Shown in pieces: positions 7,618 through 16,993 of a stretch of 64,000 nucleotides of DNA (position 1 is its first letter; each line of letters opens with the position of its first letter). The DNA comes from Devosia aurantiaca. GTDB taxonomy: Bacteria; Pseudomonadota; Alphaproteobacteria; Rhizobiales; Devosiaceae. The DNA lies in NCBI RefSeq assembly GCF_011058215.1, contig NZ_JAALFG010000001.1, positions 749,001 to 813,000 on the forward strand. The letters are read 5' to 3'. The notes beneath the pieces were generated by a model. The model was not told where the DNA came from. It made no database searches and worked only from the letters and a program-made list of their open reading frames with translations. The position numbers and the translations under genes are program-made.

Positions 7618-8870
7618 TCACTCCACAATCTCCGCCGTTTCGACGACTGCGTGGAACAGAACATCGGCCCCCGCCGCTGCCCAGTCTTTGGAAATTTCTT
7701 CCGCCTCGTTGTGGCTTAGCCCACCCACGCAGGGGCACATGATCATGGTGGCGGGGGGGCGACTTTGGCGGCCCAGCAGGCGTCGTGGCCGGCGCCGGAA
7801 ATGATTGGCATGTGGCTGTAGCCGAGCTTTTCGGCGGCGGAGCGGACGCGGCTGACGAGGGTGGGGTCGAAGGTGACGGGATCGAAATGTCCAACGGCTT
7901 CCACGGAGCAGCCGACGCCGAGTTCGGCAGCGATTTCGGCGGCCCGCGCCTCGATCGTCGTGCGCATGCCATCGAGCTTGGCCTGGTCGGGCGAGCGGAT
8001 GTCAACGGTGAAGACGACCGTGCCCGGGAGCACGTTGCGGGAGTTGGGGGAAAACTTGACCTGGCCGACGCCGCCGACGGCACCGGGCTGGGCGGCCATG
8101 GCGACTTCCTGCACCATTTCGATCATGCGGGCCATGGCGAGGCCGGCATTGACGCGCATGGTCATTGGGGTCGAGCCGGTATGGGCTTCCTTGCCAGTCA
8201 GCGTGAATTCGAGCCACCAAAGGCCCTGGCAATGGGTGACGACGCCGATCTGCTTGTCTTCGGCCTCGAGGATCGGGCCTTGCTCGATATGGTATTCGAA
8301 ATAGGCATGCATCTTGCGGGCGCCGACTTGCTCGTCGCCGACCCAGCCGATGCGCTCGAGTTCGTCGCCGAACTTCTTGCCGTCCTGATCCTGCCTTCCA
8401 TAGGCATGCTCGAGTGGGATGACGCCGGCAAAAACGCCCGAGGCCACCATGGCGGGGGCAAAGCGGGCGCCTTCTTCATTTGTCCAGTTGGTAACGACAA
8501 TGGGGTGGCGCGTCTTGATGCCGAGGTCGTTCATCGAGCGAACGACTTCGAGCCCGGCCAACACGCCGAGCACACCGTCATACTTGCCGCCCGTCGGCTG
8601 CGTATCGAGATGCGATCCGACATACACCGGCAGGGCATCCGGATCGGTGCCCGGGCGGGTCATGAACATTGTGCCCATCTTGTCGACACCCATGCTGAGG
8701 CCGGCGTCCTCGCACCAGCGCTGGAAGAGTTCGCGCCCTTCCTTGTCGGCGTCGGTCAGGGTCTGGCGGTTATTGCCCCCGGCAATGCCGGGGCCAATCT
8801 TGGCCATGTCCATGAGGCTGTCCCAGAGCCGATCACCATTGATGCGAAGGTTTTCTCCTGGGGCAGACAT
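7618..8870 (-). pseudogene. hyuC: N-carbamoyl-beta-alanine amidohydrolase / Zn hydrolase, frameshifted near the 3' end
   Basis: An M20-type amidohydrolase that converts N-carbamoyl-beta-alanine to beta-alanine, CO2 and ammonia. ATG at 8868-8870. Metal-site motifs are GSHLDTQPTGGKYDGVLG (about residues 80-97), NEEGARF (about 130), HIEQGPILE (about 195) and AGHDA near the C-terminus. As read, the frame ends at 7743 in VAPPPP just after that motif. In another frame the family's normal C-terminus continues (ATMIMCPCVGGLSHNEAEEI ... ETAEIVE) to a TGA at 7618-7620. The break is at a run of seven G (7753-7759); five or eight would restore about 416 residues. An indel error is the likeliest reason. 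It lies 13 bases after mmsA in the operon. Confidence 0.85.
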
Positions 8871-8883
8871 ATGGGCAAAGGTC

Positions 8884-10380
8884 CTACTTGTTGGTCGGGA
8901 ACGAGAATTCCGCGCCACCCTTGATGCCGGCTGGCCAGCGGGTGGTGACGGTTTTTAGGCGCGTATAGAAGTGGATGCCTTCGGGCCCATAGATCGAGTG
9001 ATCGCCAAACAGCGACCGCTTCCAGCCGCCGAAGCTGTGGTAGGCGACCGGCACGGGGATCGGCACGTTGATGCCCACCATGCCGACTTCGATCTTGTCG
9101 GCGAACTCGCGCGCGGCATCACCGTCGCGGGTAAAGATCGCCGTGCCATTGGCATATTCATGGCCATGGATCAGGTCGACCGCGTCCTTGAAACTGTCGC
9201 GGCGGACGACCGAGAGCACCGGTCCGAAAATCTCTTCCTTGTAGATTTTCATGTCCGGCTCGACGTCGTCGAACAGCGTGCCGCCGACATAATAGCCGTT
9301 TTCATAGCCCTGGAGCTTGAAGCCGCGGCCGTCGACAATGAGCTTGGCGCCTTCTTCGACGCCGGAGTCGATATAGCTCAGGATCTTGTCACGGTGCATC
9401 TTGGTGACCACCGGACCCATTTCGGCGTCCTTGTCGGTGGCCGGACCGATCTTGAGCGATTCTACGCGCGGCCTCAGCTTTTCGACCAAGGCATCCGCCG
9501 TTGCCTTGCCCACGGGAACGGCCACCGAAATCGCCATGCAGCGCTCGCCGGCCGAACCGTAGCCTGCCCCCATCAGAGCGTCCGCCGCCTGGTCGAGATC
9601 GGCATCGGGCATGATGATCATGTGGTTCTTGGCGCCGCCCAAAGCTTGGACGCGCTTACCGGCCTGGGTGCCGCGCTGGTAGACATATTCGGCAATCGGC
9701 GTAGAGCCGACGAAGCTCACGGCCTTGATGTCGGGATGGTCCAAAATACCGTCGACCATTTCCTTGTCACCATGGACGACGTTGAGGATGCCCTCGGGCA
9801 GTCCGGCCTCCATGAAGAGGTTCCAGGCCAGCATGGGCGCCGACGGATCGCGCTCGGAAGGCTTGAGGATAAAGGCGTTGCCGCAAGCGATTGCCGCCGG
9901 ATACATCCACATCGGCACCATGGCCGGGAAGTTAAACGGCGTGATGCCGGCAACGACGCCGAGCGGCTGACGATCGGAATAGCTGTCGATCGACGGGCCG
10001 ACATTGCGCGAGAATTCGCCCTTGAGCAGGTGCGGAATACCGCAGGCAAAGTCGACGCAGTCGATGCCGCGGGCAACTTCGCCCAGGGCATCGTCATGCA
10101 CCTTGCCGTGTTCCTTGGAGATCTCGCGGGCCAGATCGTCGGCATATTGATCGAGCAGCGCTTTGAACTTGAACATGACGCGGGCGCGCTTCATCGGCGG
10201 CGTCGCGCCCCAGGCGACCTGCGCCTTGACGGCGGAGGCGACCGCGGCGTTGAGCTCGTCCAGGGTCGACAGCGGCAGCTCCGCCGATTGCTCGCCCGTC
10301 GCCGGATTGAACACCGGCACGCGGCGGGTGGAGGCGGAAACGTAGCGCTTGCCGGCGACGGCGTTCTCGATGACGTTCAT
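8884..10380 (-). CDS. mmsA: CoA-acylating (methyl)malonate-semialdehyde dehydrogenase
   Basis: A 498-residue aldehyde dehydrogenase that turns malonate semialdehyde (from beta-alanine) or methylmalonate semialdehyde (from the thymine branch) into acetyl-CoA or propionyl-CoA, NADH and CO2. Family motifs are NFPAMVPMWMYP (about residue 145), ILKPSERDPSAP, GGAKNHMIIMPDAD (about 256) and the catalytic cysteine in GSAGERCMAI (about 285). The start ATG at 10378-10380 overlaps the aminotransferase stop (TAATG). The length equals the usual 495-500. It is the last enzyme of the pyrimidine route in this operon. Confidence 0.92.
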   Translation of the reverse strand: MNVIENAVAGKRYVSASTRRVPVFNPATGEQSAELPLSTLDELNAAVASAVKAQVAWGATPPMKRARVMFKFKALLDQYADDLAREISKEHGKVHDDALGEVARGIDCVDFACGIPHLLKGEFSRNVGPSIDSYSDRQPLGVVAGITPFNFPAMVPMWMYPAAIACGNAFILKPSERDPSAPMLAWNLFMEAGLPEGILNVVHGDKEMVDGILDHPDIKAVSFVGSTPIAEYVYQRGTQAGKRVQALGGAKNHMIIMPDADLDQAADALMGAGYGSAGERCMAISVAVPVGKATADALVEKLRPRVESLKIGPATDKDAEMGPVVTKMHRDKILSYIDSGVEEGAKLIVDGRGFKLQGYENGYYVGGTLFDDVEPDMKIYKEEIFGPVLSVVRRDSFKDAVDLIHGHEYANGTAIFTRDGDAAREFADKIEVGMVGINVPIPVPVAYHSFGGWKRSLFGDHSIYGPEGIHFYTRLKTVTTRWPAGIKGGAEFSFPTNK

Positions 10381-11708
10381 TATTCGATGCTCCGCAAGGC
10401 GCTGCGGACGCCGTCGATCAACTCGCCGATCTGCGCTTCGGAAATGATCAGCGGTGGGGACATGGCGATGATGTCGCCGGTGGTACGGATCAGATAACCG
10501 TCCTCGAAGCATTTGAGGAAAGCCGAGAAGGCGCGTTTGGTGGGCGAGCCGGCAATGGGTTCGAGTTCGACCGCGCCCACGAGACCGATATTGCGCACGT
10601 CGATGACATGCGGCTCGCCCTTGAGCGAGTGGAGCGCATCTTCGAACACCTTGGCGAGCTCGGCGCCGCGGGTGAGAAGACCCTCTTCCTTATAGGTTTC
10701 AAGCGTTGCGAGCCCCGCGGCCGACGCCACCGGATTGCCCGAATAGGTATAGCCGTGGAAGAACTCGATGACGTGTTCGGGCCCATCCATGAAGGCATCG
10801 TGGATTTCGGCCGAGACCAGCACCGCGCCCATCGGGATCACGCCATTGGTGAGGCCCTTGGCCGTGACCATGATGTCCGGAGTGACGCCAAAATAGTCAG
10901 CGCCGAATGGGGTTCCGAGGCGGCCATAGCCGGTGATGACCTCGTCAAAGATCAGAAGGATGCCGTGCTTTTTGGTGATGTCGCGCAGGCGCTGCAGATA
11001 GCCGGCCGGCGGGATCAGGACGCCGGTCGAACCGGCCACCGGCTCGACGATGACCGCTGCGATTGTCGAGGCATCATGAAGCGTGACGATGCGCTCGAGC
11101 TCTTCGGCAAGGTCGACGCCATGCTCGGGCAGGCCGCGCGAAAAAGCGTTCTTGGACAGATTGTGCGTATGCGGGAGGTGGTCGACGCCAGTCAGGAGCG
11201 TGCCGAACATCTTGCGATTGGTGACGATGCCACCGACCGAGATGCCGCCAAAATTGACGCCATGATAGCCGCGCTCACGCCCGATCAGCCGCGTCTTGGA
11301 ACCGTTGCCCTTCACGCGATGATAGGCAAGGGCGACCTTGAGCGCCGTTTCGACCGACTCGGAGCCAGAATTGGTGAACAGCACATGATCGAGCCCTTCG
11401 GGCGCGATGTCGACGATGCGGTTGGCGAGCTCGAAAGCCTTGGGGTGGCCCATCTGGAATGCGGGCGCGTAATCGAGCTCGGCTGCTTGCTTGGCGATGG
11501 CTTCGACGATTTTTGGGCGAGCATGGCCGGCATTGACGCACCAGAGGCCTGCCGTGCCATCGAGCACGCTGCGGCCGTCCGAGGTCGTATAATGCATGTC
11601 CTTGGCCGCGACGAACATGCGCGGGCTCTTCTTGAACTGCCGGTTTGCCGTGAAGGGCATCCAGAAAGCGCTGAGGTCGTTCGGCGCAACGTTGGATGAT
11701 GTGGGCAC
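10380..11708 (-). CDS. omega-Aminotransferase (beta-alanine:pyruvate type)
   Basis: A 442-residue class III PLP aminotransferase. It shows the PLP-binding Asp in LIFDEVITGYGRLG (about residues 247-260) and the Schiff-base Lys in VTAKGLTNGV (about 276-285), with the omega-transaminase opening FWMPFTANRQFKKSPRMF. It would move the amino group from beta-alanine (or 3-aminoisobutyrate) to pyruvate to give malonate semialdehyde, feeding mmsA directly downstream. The start is taken as GTG at 11706-11708 with GGGAGCGAG ten bases upstream; the longer open frame above it overlaps the promoter region and the divergent regulator, so it is not used. First gene of the operon. Confidence 0.9.
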   Translation of the reverse strand: MPTSSNVAPNDLSAFWMPFTANRQFKKSPRMFVAAKDMHYTTSDGRSVLDGTAGLWCVNAGHARPKIVEAIAKQAAELDYAPAFQMGHPKAFELANRIVDIAPEGLDHVLFTNSGSESVETALKVALAYHRVKGNGSKTRLIGRERGYHGVNFGGISVGGIVTNRKMFGTLLTGVDHLPHTHNLSKNAFSRGLPEHGVDLAEELERIVTLHDASTIAAVIVEPVAGSTGVLIPPAGYLQRLRDITKKHGILLIFDEVITGYGRLGTPFGADYFGVTPDIMVTAKGLTNGVIPMGAVLVSAEIHDAFMDGPEHVIEFFHGYTYSGNPVASAAGLATLETYKEEGLLTRGAELAKVFEDALHSLKGEPHVIDVRNIGLVGAVELEPIAGSPTKRAFSAFLKCFEDGYLIRTTGDIIAMSPPLIISEAQIGELIDGVRSALRSIE

Positions 11709-11781
11709 TGCGATCTCGCTCCCGATGTTTGGACCGGCTTTTGTTTTGGGCCTTGACGTTGGCGCCTGAACCCAAGAAATT

Positions 11782-11797
11782 TTGACCAGTTGGAAAA
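11782..11797. promoter_or_regulatory. RutR-like operator
   Basis: TTGACCAGTTGGAAAA matches the RutR box TTGACCAnnTGGTCAA perfectly in the left half and in TGG of the right half. It lies between the divergently transcribed aminotransferase gene (74 bases from its start) and the RutR-like regulator gene (about 36 bases from its start), where it could control both. Confidence 0.65.
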
Positions 11798-11832
11798 ATG
11801 TTAGCATCCCTATCCATTCCCGCAAGGCGAAA

Positions 11833-12513
11833 ATGGTGAGCAAGAAAACCGCCGCAGCTGACACTGTCGACGCCAAGCCGCGGCCGCTGACGCGCATCCA
11901 GAAGGAAAAGCAGGACATCATCCTCGAAGCGGCGCTCGAGGTGTTTTCGCTGCACGGTTTTCGCGGCGCCACCATCGACCAGATCGCGGCGCAGGCGGGC
12001 ATGAGCAAGCCCAACCTGCTCTATTATTTTCCCAAGAAGGATGAGATCCACCGGCGGCTGATTTCCGAACTGCTGGTGACTTGGCTGGCGCCCCTCGCCG
12101 AGTTCGACGAAGACGGCGACCCTTTTACCGAGATCCGTTCCTACATCCGCCGCAAGCTTGAAATGGCGCGCGATTTTCCGCGCGAGTCGCGGCTTTTCGC
12201 CAACGAAATGCTACAGGGCGCGCCGCGCGTCAGCGAGATGATCGAGGTTGATCTTAAAAACCTCGTGGATGAAAAAGCCAAGGTGCTGCTGACCTGGATG
12301 GAACAGGGGCGCCTCGCCCGAACCGATCCCTATCACCTGATCTTTTCGATCTGGGCGACGACGCAGCACTATGCCGATTTCGACGTTCAGGTGCGCGCCG
12401 TGCTTGGCAAGGACCGCAACGGTGAGGGCCGCTTCGAAGACGCCGCCCGCTATCTCGAACAGCTCTTCATGCACGGGCTGACGCCGAAGGCGCGGAGCGC
12501 CGGCAAGGCTTAA
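11833..12513 (+). CDS. rutR: RutR-like TetR-family regulator of pyrimidine catabolism
   Basis: A 226-residue TetR-family protein. The N-terminal helix-turn-helix is at about residues 20-65 (ILEAALEVFSLHGFRGATIDQIAAQAGMSKPNLLYYFPKKDEI), and the C-terminal part (FANEMLQGAPRV ... SIWATTQHYADFDVQV) resembles the RutR/YcdC ligand domain, which senses uracil in E. coli. ATG at 11833 has AAGGCG just upstream; a TTG at 11782 in the same frame lies in the operator and is rejected. It is divergent from the pyrimidine-degradation operon with a RutR-like box between them, so it probably represses that operon and itself until a pyrimidine binds. Confidence 0.85.
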   Translation: MVSKKTAAADTVDAKPRPLTRIQKEKQDIILEAALEVFSLHGFRGATIDQIAAQAGMSKPNLLYYFPKKDEIHRRLISELLVTWLAPLAEFDEDGDPFTEIRSYIRRKLEMARDFPRESRLFANEMLQGAPRVSEMIEVDLKNLVDEKAKVLLTWMEQGRLARTDPYHLIFSIWATTQHYADFDVQVRAVLGKDRNGEGRFEDAARYLEQLFMHGLTPKARSAGKA

Positions 12514-12589
12514 AGGCAGGACTCCGCGGTTCCACTCCTCTTTAATGCGGTCGCGCTAAGATCGACGTCAAACAGGGCGGGAGCCTTTC

Positions 12590-14379
12590 TTGCACGTTTC
12601 GCCGTCATCTAATTTCACCCGTCGCGACTGGCTTTGGCTCTTGGCCATCTTTGCCGTTGCGGCTTTGACGATCGTTGTTCGGGCCCAGATGAGCAAGGAT
12701 GGCGCCGCCTTCTTCGGCGATACCGACGACGCCATGCGCATGGTTATGGTGCGCGATTTCCTGAATGGGCAAGGCTGGTACGATCTGGTCCAGCATCGGC
12801 TCAACACCCCTATGGCGCTGAAATCCACTGGTCGCGCCTCGTCGACCTGCCGCTCGCCATCCTGCTTGGACTGGCGCAACTGTTTGTTTCGCCCACCCAG
12901 GCGATGCTCATCGCGGGCACGGTGTGGCCGCTTGCTTTGCTGGCAGTGCTGCTCTGGCTTTCGGCGCGTATCACGCTTGAAGTGGTTGAGCGAGGCGGGT
13001 TGTTGCCGGCGCTGGTTCTGCCGGTGCTAAGCCCGGCGATCCTGGCCGAGTTCAATCCAGGCCGCGTCGACCACCACAATGTCATCATCGTGCTGACGCT
13101 TGCCGTGCTTTTCGCCAGCCTCGTGGCGCTGCGCCGACCGCTCGGCGCATGGTTGGCGGGCCTTTTGTCGGCGACCGCGCTTGCCGTGGCCGTGGAGGCG
13201 CTGCCGGTCGCCGCTGCCGCCATTCTCGCCTTTGGTCTCGCCTATGTCGTCGATGGCAATCGCAAGGACGCCCTGCGCCGCTTCGGGCTCGGCTTTGCCA
13301 TCGGCATGGCTCTGCATCTGATGCTGGCGCGACCGCCCGGGCGCTGGCTGGAAGCTGCCTGCGACATGATTTCGCCGGTCTATGTGCTGGCGGCTCTGGC
13401 CGTCGGCGGTGCCTACTTGCTGATTGGGCTTGCACCGCCAGCGCGGCATGCCTGGCAGCGGCTTCTGGTTCTCGCGGTTGCAGGGGCTTTGAGCGTCGGT
13501 CTCGTCATCGCCATCTATCCGCAATGCCTTGGCGGTCCCTATGCAGCCCTCGACCCTTGGCTGCAGCGCAACTGGATCGCCGGCATCGTCGAGGCCAAGC
13601 CCTGGCATCAGTCGCTCTTCGATCTTCCCATCTATACGCTGGCCGTCGGCATACCGGTGCTGCTCGGCCTGGTGACCGCGGCGATTGCCCTGTGGCGTGA
13701 ACCGCCGCGGCGGCTGGAATGGCTGGTTGTTCTGACCTTCATCATCACCACGGCCGTGATCATGCTGGCGCAAATCCGGGGCGCGCGCCTCGCGGTTCTG
13801 ACCGTTACGCCGGCCGCCGCCTGGCTGATCCTCCAGGCGCGAATGGTCTATCTCAAAAAGCCACGGCTGGTGCCGGCACTTGGCCTTGTCTCCTCCTGGC
13901 TGGCTTTTGCCGGCATCGTCATCTCCTTTGCGGTTGCTGGCGTGCTCCAGCTTTTCCCCGAAGGCCGCGCCCAGACTGTCGAGACCGCTCTTGCCAGCAA
14001 ACTGCCATGCCTCGCCTCCGACAGCTTTGCAGATCTCCGCGGATTGCCGCCGGCGCGGATCATGTCCCCAATCGATCTTGGCGCCCATATCCTGCTCGAA
14101 ACGCCGCACGAAGTGGTTGCCGCGCCCTATCACCGCAACGAGGATGGCGTGCTCGACGCCTTCCGCTTCCTCAGCCGCCCCTCCGCCGAAGCGCACGAGA
14201 TTGCCCGAAAGCGCGGGCTCAGCCTTTTCGTCACCTGCAACGCCATGCCCGAAATGCAGGCCATCGGGCTTCGTGAGCCGGATACGGTGCTAAGCCTTCT
14301 GGCTGCGGGCACGCCGCCCCCATGGCTTGAAGATGTGTCGCTCGGCGGACCGCTCAAGATCTATGCGATTGCGCCCTGA
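12590..14379 (+). pseudogene. Large polytopic membrane protein (GT-C-like), frameshifted near the N-terminus
   Basis: About 595 residues once one base is added. The start is TTG at 12590 with GGGAG upstream. The first segment has a membrane helix (WLLAIFAVAALTIVV), then GDTDDAMRMVMVRDFLNGQGWYDLVQHRLNTP. The frame is lost at CCCC (12807-12810), and in the other frame the text continues YGAEIHWSRLVDLPLAILLGL and then roughly ten more helices, a GRVDHHN motif and a C-terminal soluble domain of about 130 residues. An acidic DD motif in the first loop, many helices and a C-terminal domain resemble the GT-C glycosyltransferase/oligosaccharyltransferase architecture (inference; no family is certain). 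The 3' end overlaps the convergent YjbR gene by 19 bases. Confidence 0.6.
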
Positions 14380-14720
14380 TCGAGCCCAAGTGTTGCCCGC
14401 AGCTTTTTGCTGAGCTTGGCGGCAATCAGCCGATGCGCCTCGGCAATATAGGCGCGGATCTCGTGGTCCCCGAGCGGGCTCGCGGCAGAAATCGCGACCC
14501 AGCCGGCACGCGCAAAATAGGGCGCGGGGCGGATGCCGGGCGTTTCGATCATCAGGTCAAAACTGATCGGCAAAACCTTGAGCCAGATGTCGCCGGGATC
14601 GCGATCCAGCAGGCAGAAGATCTTGCCGCCGACCTTGGCAACCGAATCGTCTCGCCATTGCCGCACCAGGGTGGCTGCTGGGAGGGTGAGGACAAAGGCC
14701 TCGAACTCGGATCGGTGCAT
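14361..14720 (-). CDS. MmcQ/YjbR-family (CyaY-fold DNA-binding-like) protein
   Basis: A 119-residue protein beginning MHRSEFEAFVLTLPAATLVRQW (ATG 14718-14720). The family pattern is present: a short helical N-terminus, KVGGKIFCLLDRDPGDIWLKV, and the C-terminal helix region HRLIAAKLSKKLRA. YjbR/MmcQ proteins are small cytoplasmic proteins of the double-wing fold with no settled function. It is convergent with, and overlaps by 19 bases, the membrane protein gene ending at 14379. It stands alone, with msrA about 75 bases upstream on the same strand beyond a terminator. Confidence 0.75.
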   Translation of the reverse strand: MHRSEFEAFVLTLPAATLVRQWRDDSVAKVGGKIFCLLDRDPGDIWLKVLPISFDLMIETPGIRPAPYFARAGWVAISAASPLGDHEIRAYIAEAHRLIAAKLSKKLRATLGLDQGAIA

Positions 14721-14756
14721 GATGGGGGGATGTGAGACGTTCAAGATCAACGGCTC

Positions 14757-14791
14757 CAAAGAAAAGGGCGCCGGAAAGTCTTCCGGCGCCC
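14757..14791 (-). terminator. Rho-independent terminator of msrA
   Basis: A perfect 11-bp stem GGGCGCCGGAA (14766-14776) / TTCCGGCGCCC (14781-14791) with a 4-base loop. In the minus direction it is followed by TTTTCTTT. It begins 7 bases after the msrA stop codon. Confidence 0.9.
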
Positions 14792-14797
14792 TGTCGT

Positions 14798-15454
14798 TTA
14801 CTCGGCGGCGACGCCAACCCCGATGGGGCAGCTGACGCCGGTCCCGGCCAGCCCGCAATAGCCATTGGGGTTCTTGGCCAGATATTGCTGGTGGTAGGTC
14901 TCGGCATAATAGAAGGGACCTGCCTCGCCGATTTGGGTGGTGATCGGTCCCAGCCCGCGCTGGCGCAGGGCATTCTGGTAGGACGCGCGGCTCTGCTCGA
15001 CGATTTCGGCCTGCTCCGGCGTCGTTGTATAGATGGCCGAGCGATACTGGGTGCCCATGTCATTGCCCTGGCGCATGCCCTGGGTTGGATCATGCTCTTC
15101 CCAGAAGGTCTTGAGCAGCTTTTCGAGGCTGATCACCTTGGGATCGTAGACGACCTTGACGCTTTCGGTATGGCCGGTGCGGCCCGAGCACACTTCCTCA
15201 TAGGAAGCATTGGGCGTGTGGCCGCCCTGGTAGCCGACGGCGGTGACGAGGACGCCCGGCAATTGCCAGAACAGCCGCTCGGCGCCCCAGAAACAACCGA
15301 GCCCGAAATAGATGGTCTCGGCGCCTTCGGGATAGGGACCCTTGAGGGATGCGCCATTGACATAGTGATTGGCAGCAATTGCCAATTCCTGGTCACGGCC
15401 GGGCAGAGCCTCGGCGGCGGAAGGAATGGTCATCGGTTTTTGACGGAAGAACAT
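14798..15454 (-). CDS. msrA: Peptide methionine (S)-S-oxide reductase
   Basis: A 218-residue MsrA that repairs oxidised methionine (S-epimer) in proteins in the cytoplasm. The active-site motif [11 protein letters not shown] (about residues 52-62) carries the catalytic Cys, and [32 protein letters not shown] is the conserved follow-on block. Further Cys residues near the C-terminus ([11 protein letters not shown]) are the usual resolving cysteines. ATG at 15452-15454 follows an AAAGGAGCATCC binding site. It is transcribed alone and ends in a strong terminator. Confidence 0.95.
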   Translation of the reverse strand: MFFRQKPMTIPSAAEALPGRDQELAIAANHYVNGASLKGPYPEGAETIYFGLGCFWGAERLFWQLPGVLVTAVGYQGGHTPNASYEEVCSGRTGHTESVKVVYDPKVISLEKLLKTFWEEHDPTQGMRQGNDMGTQYRSAIYTTTPEQAEIVEQSRASYQNALRQRGLGPITTQIGEAGPFYYAETYHQQYLAKNPNGYCGLAGTGVSCPIGVGVAAE

Positions 15455-15507
15455 AGGATGCTCCTTTCAGCCTGTTATACGCTTGAGAGAGGCCAAAAGT
15501 TACGCCG

Positions 15508-15831
15508 CTAGATCTGTTCCTGGCGCAAAAACCGCTCGCGCCGCGGCCTCCGGCCCATCAGCGCCAGCACAATGCCGGGCACGCCAAGGACGGCAAAGGC
15601 CGGGTAGGTCAAAATGTTCTGGAACACGACGCGCAGGAGATCGGCAAAGAACCGGCTCTCGAAAAAGCTCGAGACCGCTTCCTGGCTGGGACGATGCACC
15701 TGTGCCCAGGCTTCGCCGAAAACGGTGAAGACGAGCTCGTTGGCGGCAAGCGACTTGGTGCCATCGATCACAAGCAGGATCAGCGCCAGGCCGATCAGCC
15801 AGGTGCCCAAAATTCTCAAGACCAGCCGCAT
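15508..15831 (-). CDS. Small membrane protein of unknown function
   Basis: A 107-residue protein with an N-terminal membrane helix (about residues 6-24, LGTWLIGLALILLVIDGTK), a short polar region containing VFGEAWAQVHRPSQEAVSSFFE and a second helix (about 74-92, ILTYPAFAVLGVPGIVLALM) followed by a basic tail RRPRRERFLRQEQI. The pattern is typical of a conserved alphaproteobacterial inner-membrane protein. Positive-inside charges fit a cytoplasmic C-terminus. It is about 50 bases upstream of msrA on the same strand and might be cotranscribed with it. I do not assign a function. Confidence 0.7.
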   Translation of the reverse strand: MRLVLRILGTWLIGLALILLVIDGTKSLAANELVFTVFGEAWAQVHRPSQEAVSSFFESRFFADLLRVVFQNILTYPAFAVLGVPGIVLALMGRRPRRERFLRQEQI

Positions 15832-16068
15832 CCGATATCCCCGTGCCCCATGGCGACGAAAAGTCCGCCAGCCCGTCTTTGTTCCACCCTGAGCCCCGCG
15901 CTTCTTTTGCCATGCAAAGGAGGGCTCTCACAAGATAAGGCCATGGGACAAACAATCCGTTAGCGCCTTCGGATGATCCCTTGCGCCCGAAGCGATCCTG
16001 AGTATAGTGCGCCACGCTCGCGCGGGCTTTCGAGGCCGCACCGGTTTCCAGGCTGGGCAGGGCGACGC

Positions 16069-16158
16069 GGAGAGATGGCCGAGTGGTCGAAGGCGCACGC
16101 CTGGAAAGTGTGTAGGCGGGGAACCGTCTCAAGGGTTCGAATCCCTTTCTCTCCGCCA
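16069..16158 (+). tRNA. tRNA-Ser (GGA)
   Basis: The acceptor stem GGAGAGA (16069-16075) pairs with TCTCTCC (16148-16154), discriminator G, and CCA is encoded at 16156-16158. The anticodon loop CTGGAAA gives anticodon GGA. There is a long variable arm (TGTAGGCGGGGAACCGTCTCA) as in class II tRNAs, and a T-arm GGGTTCGAATCCC. The gene faces a decayed tyrosine recombinase about 200 bases away, so it may be an old integration site. Confidence 0.96.
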
Positions 16159-16360
16159 TACCTAAGCCATTGATATTGCTATAGCAGAATCCGAATTAAA
16201 ATGCGGACTCTGTCACAGCATCCCGTCACAGCGACGGAGTGTTTGTTCCTTGCTTAGTTCCACATCATCCTTGGTGTACCGGCGAGTTCCGGTCTTCTGG
16301 TTTCGCAAGACGGTGCCAGTGAACCTGATCGATCGCCTTGGCAGTTCGGACATCCGCAGA

Positions 16361-16993
16361 TCATTGCGCACATGCAATGGCGGTTGGCTTGGCAAAGGGC
16401 GTGGACACTGATCTTGCTGGTCGAGGACGCATTTGCAGTGCTGCATGCCGAGGGGCTTTCGCCCGGCGCACGCTCGGCATTCCCGTGGCTTTGTAGATAT
16501 GCGACGCCTTGGTACGGCGCAGAAAATGGGTGCCGTACTCCTCAGGCGTCAGCCCGATTGCAGTGACCCACTCGTCCACCAGCCTTGCATATTGGCGGGT
16601 GCTCAAGTGGCCATCGGGCAGGCTGGGGAAAGCAAAGTCATCGATCGTGCCGCCGCGTCGCTCAAGCCAGGCAAGCAGACTGGCCCTTGTGTCAGCAGTG
16701 ATCTCGAACTGTACGGGTCTGCCTGTCTTCTGCTGGATCACCATCGACCGCGCGCGGATGGCAGGTCCAGCCACAAGTGTGCCGATCTTGATCTTCACCA
16801 GATCGCAGCCTCGAAGCTTGCTGTCGATCGCAAGGTCAAAAAGTGCTCGGTCCCTCATCCTTCCCTCTCGGTCGAGGAAAAAGCGGACTGACCAGATTTG
16901 TCTGATCTTCAATGCGCGTTTGGCGCCGATTTGCCTGCCGGCATTCCAGGCAGGTCTTCCTGCAGCAGCAGGGTCGTACTTTGAGATACCCAT
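16361..16993 (-). pseudogene. Truncated tyrosine recombinase (phage-type integrase) remnant
   Basis: The first roughly 165 residues match a common rhizobial site-specific recombinase: MGISKYDPAAAGRPAWNAGR, LDREGRMRDRALFDLAIDSKLRGCDLVKIKIG (first catalytic Arg), QQKTGRPVQFEI, and THFLRRTKASHIYKATG (the His-x-x-Arg box). Past ATGM the frame turns to low-complexity Arg/Ala text, and the expected ILLGHTK ... TVRYLG block with the catalytic Tyr cannot be found in any frame down to the tRNA. ATG at 16991-16993 has a GAGGAG binding site. It is therefore a 3'-broken gene that could not complete recombination. Confidence 0.8.

Noticed and set aside
13027-14196. Long minus-strand open frame opposite the membrane protein at 12.6-14.4 kb
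   Set aside because: Gln/Arg/Gly/Asp-rich antisense shadow with no family motifs; the plus strand encodes clear membrane helices.
15832-16159. Open frame on the minus strand covering the tRNA-Ser gene
   Set aside because: It runs through the complete tRNA and is in a different frame from the real small membrane protein gene at 15508-15831.
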